A stretch of DNA of 34,731 bases from a virus. The stretch covers positions 1 to 34,731 of IMG/VR virus record IMGVR_UViG_3300028558_000071. The stretch is one strand, 5' to 3'. Below are positions 1 to 6,562 of this stretch, piece after piece (within the stretch, counting starts at the first letter, position 1; every line of letters begins with the position of its first letter). The notes under the pieces were generated by a model, which was not told the origin of the DNA, made no database searches, and was given only the letters and a program-made list of their open reading frames with translations. The position numbers and the translations under genes were made by a program.

Positions 1-61
1 CAAAGATATAAAATAAAATTACTGGTGCGAATAGAAAAAAGCATACGCATCGGGGGACTTA

Positions 62-259
62 GTGTCAAGGAAAAACGCAGTGTTACAACGCATGAAAGAC
101 ATGAATATACAGATAGAACAGATTGCACAACATATTATGCTTAATAAGTATGTGTTGTCTTCATGGATTGTTGGTAATAAAGAACTTCCATACAAAACGG
201 TATTAAGTATCGCAGACTTTCTCACTCTTGACCCAGAAGATTTATTGAGAGCTAAATGA
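62..259 (+). CDS. Small XRE-type helix-turn-helix protein
   Basis: A 65-residue protein shaped like a minimal Cro/CI (XRE) DNA-binding domain. Residues about 17-42 hold the helix-turn-helix: hydrophobic helix with IAQHI, then a recognition helix ending SSWIVGNKELP, followed by the usual VLSIADFL and a closing LDPEDLL. The start is GTG, chosen because GGGG lies 6-7 bases upstream; no in-frame ATG has a better site. The gene ends in an ATGA overlap with the exonuclease gene, so the two are translationally coupled. It is probably a regulator of the early operon. If the genome is circular, it is the first gene after the divergent control region. Its operator is not identified. Confidence 0.7.
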   Translation: MSRKNAVLQRMKDMNIQIEQIAQHIMLNKYVLSSWIVGNKELPYKTVLSIADFLTLDPEDLLRAK

Positions 260-864
260 AGGCCGTATTCGTAGACATCGAGACAACTGGATTAGATTTC
301 GACAGACATGTTGCAATTGACATCGGGTTAATAATTGTAGACTTAAATGACTATTCTGATATTCATGAATATACATCTTGCATACGATGTGATGAAGCGC
401 ATTGGTGGTACTCTGATCCGAAAGCTCTTGAGGTGAACGGATACAGTTCTCATAACCATCATAAGATTGCTAAGGATGATTGGATTGTTAGCGAACAGAT
501 CGAAGCATTCCTAAAGAAACACGATATAGTTAAAGGGAAAGCCTTCTTCATTTGCCAGAACCCTTCCTTTGATCGTCCCTTCTTCCTTCAATTGATGTGC
601 CATGAAAAGATGATCGAGATGAATTTACCTTATCATTGGCTTGACCTTGCTTCTATGTACTGGATGAAGTTCTTTGGTTCTTATCATGAAAACTTATATG
701 GAATTGGTTGTGGGTATGATGTCTCACTTTCCAAAGATTCTATCGCAAAGTCTCTTGGACTTCCTCCAGAAGAAAAGCCCCATAAGGCTATCGGAGGAGC
801 TCGTCATCTATTTCAATGCTACAAAGCTGTTAGTGAAAACCGTATGTGTTGGCCTGATAAATGA
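256..864 (+). CDS. DnaQ-like (DEDDh) 3'-5' exonuclease, last catalytic Asp absent
   Basis: 202 residues with the RNase T/DnaQ exonuclease layout. Motif I is VDIETTG (D7, E9), motif II is NPSFD (N102, D106), and motif III is HKAIGGA around H176. Family members have H-x4-D in motif III; here the position expected to be Asp is Gly181 (codon GGA, read directly). The fold and the first three metal or catalytic positions are kept, so this may be a weakened or inactive enzyme, a nucleic-acid-binding derivative, or one using another acid. The length is normal for a stand-alone exonuclease. It is coupled to the regulator upstream and overlaps the zinc-ribbon gene downstream. Confidence 0.85.
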   Translation: MKAVFVDIETTGLDFDRHVAIDIGLIIVDLNDYSDIHEYTSCIRCDEAHWWYSDPKALEVNGYSSHNHHKIAKDDWIVSEQIEAFLKKHDIVKGKAFFICQNPSFDRPFFLQLMCHEKMIEMNLPYHWLDLASMYWMKFFGSYHENLYGIGCGYDVSLSKDSIAKSLGLPPEEKPHKAIGGARHLFQCYKAVSENRMCWPDK

Positions 865-1016
865 GACAATGCAAGGTTTGTAACCAGAGGAAAGAGTACA
901 TTGACTTTCCTTCAAGTGGTGGAAATAAGAGGAAAAATACTTGCAAAATATGTTATGCTGGGCTTCAGAAGATAAAGATGCGTTATAGAAAACTATACGC
1001 TAAAAAAGGAGCATAA
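861..1016 (+). CDS. Zinc-ribbon microprotein
   Basis: A 51-residue basic protein starting MRQCKVCNQRKEYIDF. Two CxxC pairs (C4/C7 and C28/C31) frame a short Ser/Gly/Lys-rich loop, and a Lys/Arg-rich tail follows (KMRYRKLYAKK). This is the usual form of a small zinc-ribbon protein of phage early regions, of the kind sometimes associated with recombination endonuclease VII-like proteins, but no catalytic part is present. Its ATG overlaps the stop of the exonuclease gene (ATGA), and the next gene begins one base after its stop, so it is clearly part of the operon. Binding of nucleic acid is an inference from the zinc ribbon and charge. Confidence 0.65.
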   Translation: MRQCKVCNQRKEYIDFPSSGGNKRKNTCKICYAGLQKIKMRYRKLYAKKGA

Positions 1017-1017
1017 T

Positions 1018-1227
1018 ATGGAATGGTATCAAGTAATGACTATAGTAGGGGCAAACTTAGGTTTGTTTCTATGGGCAGTAAGACAATCAAGAAATGATTA
1101 TCTAAACTGTCAGAAATCTATTGAATCTTTTAAGGATGCAATGATTAAAGAAACTAAAGACTTTCACGGTAGACTTTGCTCACTAGAGGAGAGAATAAGA
1201 AACAAAAACCCAAAGACTGATCCATGA
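1018..1227 (+). CDS. Small membrane protein, single N-terminal TM and charged helix
   Basis: 69 residues. Residues about 6-22 (MTIVGANLGLFLWAV) form one hydrophobic segment; the rest is a charged, helix-prone tail rich in Lys and Glu. It resembles the 111-residue protein at 13399-13734 in architecture (short N-terminal anchor, then a helical soluble part), though I see no clear sequence identity. The class includes inner-membrane spanins and other small phage membrane proteins, but nothing specific identifies it. It lies one base after the zinc-ribbon gene in the early operon. Confidence 0.55.
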   Translation: MEWYQVMTIVGANLGLFLWAVRQSRNDYLNCQKSIESFKDAMIKETKDFHGRLCSLEERIRNKNPKTDP

Positions 1228-1244
1228 TAAAGGACAAATGATTG

Positions 1245-1901
1245 ATGAGATTGATACATTACTCACCGAAAAAGATCGATGGAATCGAACCACAAAAATA
1301 CGATCAAAATGAGATAAAGTTCCAATGCAAGCCAAATGGCCTTTGGTTCAGTGTAGAAGGAAATGATGGGTGGAAAGAATGGTGTATTTCAGAAAACACC
1401 TTTCTAAATCGTCTTAGATTCTCCTATGAGATCTGTCTTAAAACAGATGCAAAAATACTTCATTTAAATACTCCAGAAGAAATTTTCTCTTTCACAAAAC
1501 AATATCCAAAAAAGAAATTCGACACCGATACTTCAGAATTGGACTGGGAAGAGGTTAGAAAGAAGTTTCAAGGGATTATAATATCTCCATATCAATGGGA
1601 ATGTCGATTGGCTTTAGAAAGCGGTTGGTATTACACATGGGACTGTGCTAGTGGTTGCATTTGGGACATAGACTGCATTGAGTCCTTCACATTCCTTAAA
1701 GAAGATTTAGAAATGCCCACTGAGCCTGAAAAAAGACCATGTCTTATGGATATAGTTAAAAAATCATTGGTTGATGCTGCTCAATTCTTATCTGAAGATG
1801 GGCATAAGAAGCATGAATATGAATTTTGTGAAAGAACCATTATGAATTCCATGCAATATCTAAATGGGAAAAGGCAGGATAAATGTTTGTTGTCGGACTA
1901 G
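1245..1901 (+). CDS. Conserved phage protein with IHYS...GLWFS motif (ART-like fold possible)
   Basis: 218 residues from the ATG giving MRLIHYSPKK. I recognise a widespread phage/bacterial hypothetical family marked by an N-terminal IHYS, a PNGLWFSVEG strand followed by a W-x-x-W-C segment, a middle GIIISPYQW, and a C-terminal YYTWDCASGCIWD. The HYS plus GLW-S pattern is reminiscent of ADP-ribosyltransferase/KptA-type folds, but I cannot place a catalytic Glu with confidence, so activity is speculative. A TTG at 1242 and an ATG at 1238 (different frame) lie nearer the AGGA at 1231-1234, so the exact initiation codon is uncertain. The 3' end overlaps the next gene by 19 bases. Confidence 0.6.
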   Translation: MRLIHYSPKKIDGIEPQKYDQNEIKFQCKPNGLWFSVEGNDGWKEWCISENTFLNRLRFSYEICLKTDAKILHLNTPEEIFSFTKQYPKKKFDTDTSELDWEEVRKKFQGIIISPYQWECRLALESGWYYTWDCASGCIWDIDCIESFTFLKEDLEMPTEPEKRPCLMDIVKKSLVDAAQFLSEDGHKKHEYEFCERTIMNSMQYLNGKRQDKCLLSD

Positions 1902-2245
1902 TTACAATGCTATTTTTGGGTTATTGGGCAGGAAAATATTTCGGATATTGGGAAGGTCTTGTCAATCGTAATCCTTTGGTCATAAAAAGATGTAATGATC
2001 CAACAAATCACTTCTGTAATGTCGTATCGCACAATGTTGTATGCTTTGAACGAGAAGGTGAATTGTGGGTAAAAGAATACTGTGCAGGAAATGATGTGCC
2101 TGAAGGTAGAACGTACATGGTTTATCATTGCCCTTGGTGTGGATTTCAAACAAAAAAATCGAAGGAACACGAGAATGTCAAACTGGAACGAAGATACAAA
2201 GAAGCGTATGAAGCAACAGCGAAGGGTCGTAGTCTTTGGCCTTAG
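1883..2245 (+). CDS. Membrane-anchored protein with C-terminal zinc knuckle
   Basis: 120 residues. The first ~20 residues (FVVGLVTMLFLGYWAGKYF) form a membrane anchor; the soluble part contains several Cys/His residues and a CPWCG motif near residue 85, then a basic tail. CPWCG can be a zinc-ribbon half or, less likely, a redox CxxC. The start has AGGA four to seven bases upstream and lies inside the preceding gene. The 3' end overlaps the SPFH gene by about 70 bases, so the three genes form a tightly coupled group. Function unknown; the shared membrane location with the SPFH protein may be meaningful. Confidence 0.6.
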   Translation: MFVVGLVTMLFLGYWAGKYFGYWEGLVNRNPLVIKRCNDPTNHFCNVVSHNVVCFEREGELWVKEYCAGNDVPEGRTYMVYHCPWCGFQTKKSKEHENVKLERRYKEAYEATAKGRSLWP

Positions 2246-3047
2246 CGCAACGGTATTATTCTTTGCTTGGATTTTCTGCTTCAAAATGATTTCCCCAGGA
2301 TATGTAGGAGTAGTCATTGATATGTTGGGTGATTCAAAGGGTGTAGAAACCAAGGAACTTCATGTGGGAATGCATTGGATAGCCCCTTGGAAGAGTGTTT
2401 ATCAGTTCCCTATATTCGAGCAAAATAACACATGGGAAGGCGACCGTGATGCGTTCAATTTTCAAACAAGTGAAGGGATGGCCGTCTCCGCTGAAGTTGG
2501 TATTACTTATCACCTGCGTGCTGAAAGCATTCCTATTATTTTTCAACGTTACAGACGAGGAATGGATGAGATTACTGACGTTTTCATCAGGAACTACATT
2601 CGGGATGCTATTAATAAATCTGCATCTAAAACGAAAATAGAAGATATGTATAGCGGAAAGGAATCATTCTTTGAAGATGTTGAGGCGCATGTTCGTGCGG
2701 ATTTATCGCCTCTAGGTATAGAGTTGAGCAGAATTTATTTAATAGGTCGCTTTCACTTTCCTCAAAATGTTATCACTGCTTTGAATTCCAAGATAGAGGC
2801 CAACCAAAGGGCTCAGCAACGTGAAAATGAATTGCGAGAAGCAGAAGCAGAAGCAAAGAAACAGATTGCTAAAGCCGAGGGACAGGCACGTTGTGCAATC
2901 TTACAAGCTGAATCAGAATCCAAAGCGAACCTATTGCTATCACAGTCCGTTACTCAGGAACTTATCCAATGGCAAGCCGTTCAAAAATGGGATGGTAAAT
3001 TACCGTCTGTGACTAGCGGAGCAACCCCTTTTATACAGGTTAAATAA
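2175..3047 (+). CDS. SPFH/prohibitin-like membrane protein
   Basis: 290 residues. A basic N-terminus is followed by one transmembrane helix (residues ~18-38), then the conserved entry PGYVGVVID and an SPFH domain to about residue 200. A long Ala/Glu/Lys/Gln coiled coil (~206-258) and a prohibitin-type ending containing WDGKLP follow. Known relatives (prohibitin, HflK/HflC, stomatin) assemble into membrane rings and can shield or regulate FtsH-type proteases. The start is the ATG at 2175 preceded by AAGGA eight bases away, not the longer frame opening at 2082, which lacks a site. A phage copy could alter host membrane proteolysis, organise a membrane domain for replication, or block superinfection; these are inferences. 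Confidence 0.85.
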   Translation: MSNWNEDTKKRMKQQRRVVVFGLSATVLFFAWIFCFKMISPGYVGVVIDMLGDSKGVETKELHVGMHWIAPWKSVYQFPIFEQNNTWEGDRDAFNFQTSEGMAVSAEVGITYHLRAESIPIIFQRYRRGMDEITDVFIRNYIRDAINKSASKTKIEDMYSGKESFFEDVEAHVRADLSPLGIELSRIYLIGRFHFPQNVITALNSKIEANQRAQQRENELREAEAEAKKQIAKAEGQARCAILQAESESKANLLLSQSVTQELIQWQAVQKWDGKLPSVTSGATPFIQVK

Positions 3048-3314
3048 ATGAAAAAAGACTATTACATTCCTCTTGAAATTCCTCCTTTTGATGATATGGA
3101 TATCAGTAAGGAAGAGATGATAAAATGCAAAAATCTATTTGAAGAGATGGCTTTTTTAATGAGAGATCGATGCGGGATTTTTGATATTCATATTGCTTAC
3201 TATACAATTTGCAAATTGAAGGATTGCGTTTTGGAATCCATGAAATTGAACCTAGAACTTGTTAAAGAAGAGTTTGAAAGAAGGAAAAATGAAGAATTAC
3301 ATCCTAAATCGTGA
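3048..3314 (+). CDS. Hypothetical 88-residue early protein
   Basis: Starts on the base after the SPFH stop codon (TAAATG), so it is probably translated by re-initiation. The N-terminus is Pro/Asp-rich (LEIPPFDDMD), and the remainder is predicted helical with a Glu/Lys-rich C-terminus. Cys residues at about 27, 42, 55 and 60 are not in a clear metal-binding arrangement. No membrane segment or signal peptide. I do not recognise a family. Its end overlaps the start of the next gene by 26 bases, which is typical of this operon. Confidence 0.5.
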   Translation: MKKDYYIPLEIPPFDDMDISKEEMIKCKNLFEEMAFLMRDRCGIFDIHIAYYTICKLKDCVLESMKLNLELVKEEFERRKNEELHPKS

Positions 3315-3564
3315 AGAGTTAAAAAATGTTATAATGGCAGCCAAAACCTACATAGGAAAATACTGTCGCGAAATGATTGAGAGAGGAGAAGATCCCACAA
3401 AACTCACATATAGGCAAACCGATCAAGTTCTTGAGGAATTCATAGATTCAATTCCTGAAATGAAGGTAGACCACATTTTAGACAAAGTTGATGAGATCCT
3501 TTTGAAAACAACAGGACTCACGAGCAGAGATTTCAAATACAAAAAGGAAGAGAAAGATGGATGA
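3289..3564 (+). CDS. Hypothetical 91-residue early protein
   Basis: The ATG at 3289 is preceded by AAGGAAAA and yields MKNYILNREELKNVIM; a longer frame from 3259 has no ribosome-binding site. The protein is mostly helical, with no Cys, no membrane segment and a balanced charge. It ends KYKKEEKDG and overlaps the next start by 8 bases. No family recognised. Being inside the SPFH cluster and sharing overlaps with both neighbours supports that it is expressed. Confidence 0.5.
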   Translation: MKNYILNREELKNVIMAAKTYIGKYCREMIERGEDPTKLTYRQTDQVLEEFIDSIPEMKVDHILDKVDEILLKTTGLTSRDFKYKKEEKDG

Positions 3565-4114
3565 ATTGAAATGGTATCAAAGAAAATGGTTGAAATGGTT
3601 AATATTTTTTACTTTATTCTTTTTTGGTCTTTTTTGTTTCATGAAAGACAAAGGTTATTGCAGTGAACTAAATTATCAAAATTTCAGTTTAAATGATGAT
3701 TTTTTTAAAGGTAGAGTTCCTTTAGACGAAGAATATTTATATCAATTTCCCAATTATGAATGTCGAACATATTATGGAAAAACCCCAGACAGTCGAGCCC
3801 AAAGACAAAAATTGCAGGATGCTTTTGATATGCATAGTTTTAATGCAATTCGTACCTACAATGATGCTAAAGACTGCGTATGGTGGTTACCTAACCTGAC
3901 ATGGCGTCAATGGGGACGAGACGCCTGGGTTGCTGCCTGCGCTATGGCATCAACAAAAACACCTTGCGCAGCATTAGTGGTTGCTTTTTCTACAATGCTT
4001 TCCCAATATGGTCTACATTGTGCGGATCAATGGGAATACATTGAGGACAAGCTTTATTGGTCAGAATATCACTTCAATGAATGCATCAAATATGCTCAAC
4101 TTTTACAGGGGTAA
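3557..4114 (+). CDS. Membrane-anchored protein, Trp/Cys-rich ectodomain
   Basis: 185 residues. Residues ~10-30 are a very hydrophobic helix (LKWLIFFTLFFFGLFCF), either an anchor or an uncleaved signal; the remainder is likely outside the cytoplasm. The ectodomain has a strongly conserved look: YNDAKDCVWWLPNL, an Ala-rich helix, then SQYGLHCADQWEYIEDKL and YHFNECIKYA. Four or more Cys could form disulfides. It does not match a lysozyme, amidase or transglycosylase that I know, since no E-x8-D-x5-T or metal-binding triad is visible. It is a candidate for a novel lysis, exclusion or envelope function because of its location and neighbours, but that is inference. Confidence 0.55.
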   Translation: MDELKWYQRKWLKWLIFFTLFFFGLFCFMKDKGYCSELNYQNFSLNDDFFKGRVPLDEEYLYQFPNYECRTYYGKTPDSRAQRQKLQDAFDMHSFNAIRTYNDAKDCVWWLPNLTWRQWGRDAWVAACAMASTKTPCAALVVAFSTMLSQYGLHCADQWEYIEDKLYWSEYHFNECIKYAQLLQG

Positions 4115-4119
4115 ATGAA

Positions 4120-4368
4120 ATGGATAACATAGTCGATGCCATGATGGGTCTTGACAAGAGGAAAGAAATCTTTAATCTATGGTATGAGGTGACTTACCTA
4201 AGGCTAGTCATTTCACAGATAATCCCAACACAGGAAAAAGCAGATCTTAATTTTGAAATGCTTAGAAAAGATGCTCAAGAGATCGTTAGAAAGAGATTTC
4301 CTGAAGTTGAGATCAATTTTACAGACCCGAAAACAAAGGAAGAAAAAAATGAAGCTTCTACTAATTAG
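4120..4368 (+). CDS. Hypothetical 82-residue early protein
   Basis: The ATG at 4120 has AGGGG 8-12 bases upstream and gives MDNIVDAMMGLDKRKEIF; the longer frame lies within the preceding gene and lacks a site. The protein looks helical (LYLRLVISQ-type amphipathic segment) with an acidic/basic C-terminal tail (TDPKTKEEKNE). No motif recognised. The last 20 bases overlap the start region of the exported protein downstream. Confidence 0.5.
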   Translation: MDNIVDAMMGLDKRKEIFNLWYEVTYLRLVISQIIPTQEKADLNFEMLRKDAQEIVRKRFPEVEINFTDPKTKEEKNEASTN

Positions 4369-4594
4369 TTTCTGCCTCTCTACAGGCATTTGCTTTGCTC
4401 AGGAACCTGTTTTAAAGCCACTATGGGAAGAAGATTCTCATTTCTGCTACTACAGGACACTTTGCATTGAAGGAAGCGTCTCAAAGCTTGCAAATCTCAT
4501 TGAAGATGCTAGAGAAAATCCAGAAGACATTGATAGTATTCTGGATTCTATGGAAAATGAAGTTGGAAATTGCAAAAGAGCTCTAGGGAACTAG
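4349..4594 (+). CDS. Small exported protein with signal peptide
   Basis: 81 residues beginning MKLLLISFCLSTGICFAQEP, a classical signal peptide with a likely signal-peptidase I site after CFA. The mature part (~63 residues) is acidic and contains three Cys, two of them close together (HFCYYRTLC), allowing a disulfide. There is no lipobox. AAAGGAAG lies upstream with suitable spacing. As the last gene of the rightward early operon, its stop overlaps the end of the convergent leftward operon by 12 bases, leaving no room for a separate terminator. Periplasmic location is inferred from the signal; function unknown. Confidence 0.6.
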   Translation: MKLLLISFCLSTGICFAQEPVLKPLWEEDSHFCYYRTLCIEGSVSKLANLIEDARENPEDIDSILDSMENEVGNCKRALGN

Positions 4595-4915
4595 AATTTT
4601 TGACTTGGTAGGAGGCGGTGGAAGGCCCGCAATGTACTCATCGAGTTCAGTTAAAGCCTGAAGTCGCTTTTCTTCTCCCAATGAATGCAATATAATATCA
4701 AAAATCCTCGATAAAGCTTGCTGGGTTGTCAATCCAGGCACAGGCATGAGCATTCCTTGAGGCAAATTGTGATGTGCCACAAAATCACTAAGAACTTTCA
4801 AGCAAAATGGCCCATAACTATGGCCAGGAAGGTTCAATAACCGATTCTTCTGCACAGCATTTAGGGAAGAGATCTTTTCTGATACGTTCTTGACGATCAG
4901 TTCGTTTGTGGTCAT
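4583..4915 (-). CDS. Hypothetical protein, last gene of the leftward operon
   Basis: 110 residues beginning MTTNELIVKNVSEKI. The start is supported by TTAGGA seven bases upstream on the minus strand. It has a helical N-terminal half, a central PQGMLMPVPGLTTQQAL segment and a Pro-rich stretch (GLPPPPTK) near the end. No signal peptide and no family recognised. Its first 98 bases overlap the end of the upstream gene in another frame, a longer overlap than elsewhere, so one of the two could be shorter or non-coding. The 3' end overlaps the convergent exported-protein gene by 12 bases. Confidence 0.55.
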   Translation of the reverse strand: MTTNELIVKNVSEKISSLNAVQKNRLLNLPGHSYGPFCLKVLSDFVAHHNLPQGMLMPVPGLTTQQALSRIFDIILHSLGEEKRLQALTELDEYIAGLPPPPTKSKILVP

Positions 4916-5078
4916 ACAATGATCCTAATTTTAATTGTAAAAGAGTGTATTGCTTCATAATCGAAACATATGCAGCATATTCTTCTTCTGGAATTTCAAT
5001 CTCATTGTATCCAGAATCATCGGGTTTCTCTAAAGAGAATATCGGCCATTTTTCATCAACCGTCAGTTTGAACTTCAC
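4818..5078 (-). CDS. Hypothetical phage protein, GTG start
   Basis: 86 residues. The start is placed at GTG (minus strand, 5078-5076) because a perfect AGGAGG sits five bases upstream, inside the end of the preceding gene. The ATG at 5096 has no comparable site. The protein begins (M)KFKLTVDEKWPIFSL and contains GYNEIEIPEEEYAAYVSIMKQY, a pattern seen in small phage proteins with a beta-strand plus helix body. The tail after about residue 60 lies in the 98-base overlap with the next gene and is rich in Arg/Lys. Function unknown. Confidence 0.5.
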   Translation of the reverse strand: MKFKLTVDEKWPIFSLEKPDDSGYNEIEIPEEEYAAYVSIMKQYTLLQLKLGSLYDHKRTDRQERIRKDLFPKCCAEESVIEPSWP

Positions 5079-5325
5079 AAAGCCCTCCTGGCCCATCAGG
5101 CATGTTTTTCAATTGCCATCCTTTTGGAAGAATCCAACCTTCTTTGGGCTGAAATTCCCCGCACCATTCCTTAGCATAGACACGAGGAAAAGCATAAAAA
5201 ACATTCCCTGTATGTTCACAGGCTGAATCACATCCAACTTGAGGGGGATAACGTCTACATTCCCCCTCATAAAAATGTCGGCAATTTCCGCAGCATCGTT
5301 CGTTTTCGATATGTTCTATGGTCAT
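5056..5325 (-). CDS. Cys-rich small phage protein (CGNCRHF family)
   Basis: 89 residues beginning MTIEHIENERCCGNCRHFY. The CxxC-RHF...C-RRYPPQ...FPRV...WCGEF pattern is a common phage small-protein family whose Cys residues probably bind zinc or iron-sulfur; its biochemical role is not known to me. GAGGT precedes the ATG, and the ATG overlaps the stop of the lipoprotein gene (ATGA), showing coupling. The end of the gene contains the AGGAGG ribosome-binding site of the next gene. Confidence 0.65.
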   Translation of the reverse strand: MTIEHIENERCCGNCRHFYEGECRRYPPQVGCDSACEHTGNVFYAFPRVYAKEWCGEFQPKEGWILPKGWQLKNMPDGPGGLCEVQTDG

Positions 5326-5549
5326 TTTACCTCTTTAGTTACTTCTTTGACTGATTCTTTAGTAACTTCCTTTGCAGGTTCCTTAGTGGTGGTTGTGGTA
5401 GTTGTAGTGTGTGTCAATTCTTGTTCGAGTTTAATAACCTCTTCCGCACCATCGACTATTAATTCCTCTCCGACAGGGCTTAATAAAAACCCGCAAGAAG
5501 ACAAAAGCATGGTGCATAATATGCTTGATAATAATAAAACTTTGTTCAT
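5322..5549 (-). CDS. Small outer-membrane-type lipoprotein with poly-Thr tract
   Basis: 75 residues. The N-terminus MNKVLLLSSILCTMLLSSC is a lipoprotein signal with an LSSC lipobox, predicting lipidation at Cys19. The mature part has a central run of Thr (eight in a row) followed by three degenerate KEVTKE-type units, so it is likely an extended, disordered tether. AAGGAGG lies upstream, making it the well-translated first gene of the leftward operon. Size and lipobox would fit an outer spanin, but no partner inner spanin lies next to it, and small lipoproteins also serve in superinfection exclusion. Neither role is shown. Confidence 0.7.
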   Translation of the reverse strand: MNKVLLLSSILCTMLLSSCGFLLSPVGEELIVDGAEEVIKLEQELTHTTTTTTTTKEPAKEVTKESVKEVTKEVK

Positions 5550-5632
5550 TTATTGGTTCCTCCTTTAAAAATTTTCTTGAATACTCAAACTCTTTATGTC
5601 ATAACCAGAAAAAAGAGCACAAGGATTATCCA

Positions 5633-5821
5633 ATGCCTTTCAAGTCAATAGCCCAGCAAAAATTCCTTTTTGCGAAACATCCCGATGTCGCCGAAGAATT
5701 CGCCGATCATACACCGAAATCAGCATATAAAAAGCTGCCCGAACATGTTTCTAAGGATAAAAACGGCTTGAAAGCCTACACAAAAAAGCATGGGAGAAAA
5801 CGTCATGGAAAAGATGCATAA
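5633..5821 (+). CDS. Small conserved phage protein (MPFKS-AQ family)
   Basis: 62 residues starting MPFKSIAQQKFLFAKHPDVA. I recognise this start: many phages and plasmids carry short proteins with MPFKSxAQxxFMFAKHPxxAxxFxxxTP, of unknown role. The C-terminus is strongly basic (KKHGRKRHGKD). The ATG has AAGGA nine bases upstream; an extension to 5525 runs into the divergent promoter region and lacks a site. The end overlaps the next gene. Confidence 0.65.
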   Translation: MPFKSIAQQKFLFAKHPDVAEEFADHTPKSAYKKLPEHVSKDKNGLKAYTKKHGRKRHGKDA

Positions 5822-5990
5822 AGAAAAAAGCAAGTTCAGTGATTCAAATTTGAAACCTGATAAGACTTGTCATAAATCAAAAGAAGACTTGGGAACGATG
5901 GCTAAAAACCCTTCCAAACTTCCAGGTCAAATGTATGTACCTAAATCACCCGACCACAATGAATCGGACTTCGCAGGAGAAATGAGATGA
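5805..5990 (+). CDS. Hypothetical 61-residue basic protein
   Basis: The ATG at 5805 is preceded by GGGAGAAAACGTC and gives MEKMHKEKSKFSDSN. The protein is Lys/Ser/Pro-rich, without hydrophobic segments, and probably disordered (KNPSKLPGQMYVPKSPDH). An alternative ATG at 5790 is possible. It overlaps the MPFKS gene by 17 bases and the next gene by 4 (ATGA), so the three are a coupled set. No family recognised. Confidence 0.45.
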   Translation: MEKMHKEKSKFSDSNLKPDKTCHKSKEDLGTMAKNPSKLPGQMYVPKSPDHNESDFAGEMR

Positions 5991-6202
5991 TGGATAAACT
6001 TTTATCCCTTTTAGGGATACACCGAGTTGGCATGGTATTCGGAATCGCTTCCAATATTATAAAAGCCTTCGATCAAGAATTTCAAAAAGATCAAGACGGA
6101 AAAAATGCAGCTATAGACAGCATAGTTCAGATTCTGTTGAGTTACAAGGACAGTGTAAAAGCTGCTCCAGCAACTCCTCCAACTGCACCACCTGCTGCTT
6201 AA
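5987..6202 (+). CDS. Hypothetical 71-residue protein
   Basis: Begins MMDKLLSLLGIHRVGMVFG in an ATGA overlap with the gene before it. The first 30 residues are moderately hydrophobic, followed by an acidic/amidated helix and a Pro/Ala-rich tail (PATPPTAPPAA). It could be a membrane-associated or small virion protein; nothing decides between them. Its stop codon overlaps the stop of the convergent leftward gene, so any transcription terminator here would have to lie within coding DNA; I see none. Confidence 0.45.
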   Translation: MMDKLLSLLGIHRVGMVFGIASNIIKAFDQEFQKDQDGKNAAIDSIVQILLSYKDSVKAAPATPPTAPPAA

Positions 6203-6396
6203 TAGTTATGGTCAGACATGCGATCTTTCTCGTGTCTGGCCTTCCCTTTTTTAGCCATAGAAGCCATTTTCTTATTTCCATATTTTCTACGTCCTGCTGC
6301 TGCTGCTGCTGCGTCAGGGTCATTTACACCTTCTCGCGCCATCTTATTGGCTAAATTCTTGAATCTAACACCGCTTCCTAATTTTGCTTTAGCCAT
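6199..6396 (-). CDS. Small basic phage protein (MAKAKLGSG family)
   Basis: 65 residues: MAKAKLGSGVRFKNLANKMA, an Ala run (six Ala from a GCN repeat), RRKYGNKKMASMAKKGKARH. Short Lys/Arg-rich proteins with the start MAKAKLGSGxRFKxLA and the ending RKKYGxKKMAxMAxKGxxR occur in many tailed phages; their function is not established, and binding to nucleic acid or packaging into virions is possible. GGAG lies about nine bases upstream of the chosen ATG. A longer frame to 6471 is out of keeping with the family start. Confidence 0.65.
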   Translation of the reverse strand: MAKAKLGSGVRFKNLANKMAREGVNDPDAAAAAAGRRKYGNKKMASMAKKGKARHEKDRMSDHNY

Positions 6397-6562
6397 TTGA
6401 CTTTTCTCCTTCCTTGATTTTTTCTGGTTTTTCCCATGCATTGATTCCTCTTTCTCGAAGCTCTTTTGCAAGTTTTATATTTCTGCTTTCACAACGGCAA
6501 AAATAATTATTATGACCATGATGATCTTGAGTTGAACACTTAGAGCATTGAAGAGCTTCCAT
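6389..6562 (-). CDS. Cys-rich microprotein
   Basis: 57 residues, beginning MEALQCSKCSTQDHHGHNNY and continuing FCRCESRNIKLAKELRERG. The C-x2-C ... C-x-C arrangement with several His suggests a small zinc-binding fold. AGAGGA sits about five bases before the ATG, and the stop overlaps the start of the next leftward gene, which supports translation. Too short for standard gene-length cutoffs. Function unknown. Confidence 0.5.
   Translation of the reverse strand: MEALQCSKCSTQDHHGHNNYFCRCESRNIKLAKELRERGINAWEKPEKIKEGEKSNG

Noticed and set aside
1238-1312. 24-codon frame starting at the ATG best placed for the AGGA at 1231
   Set aside because: Too short to call a gene; it may only be an alternative start or a coupling peptide before the IHYS protein.
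1910-2353. 147-codon open frame on the minus strand
   Set aside because: Lies opposite the zinc-knuckle and SPFH genes, which have clear domains; composition is that of a shadow frame.
5385-5412. GGTGGTTGT-type triplet repeat
   Set aside because: Explained as Thr codons of the lipoprotein linker on the minus strand; not a CRISPR or operator array.
6111-6323. 70-codon Gln-rich frame on the minus strand
   Set aside because: The Gln run is only an out-of-frame reading of the GCN (Ala) repeat in the real gene at 6199-6396.
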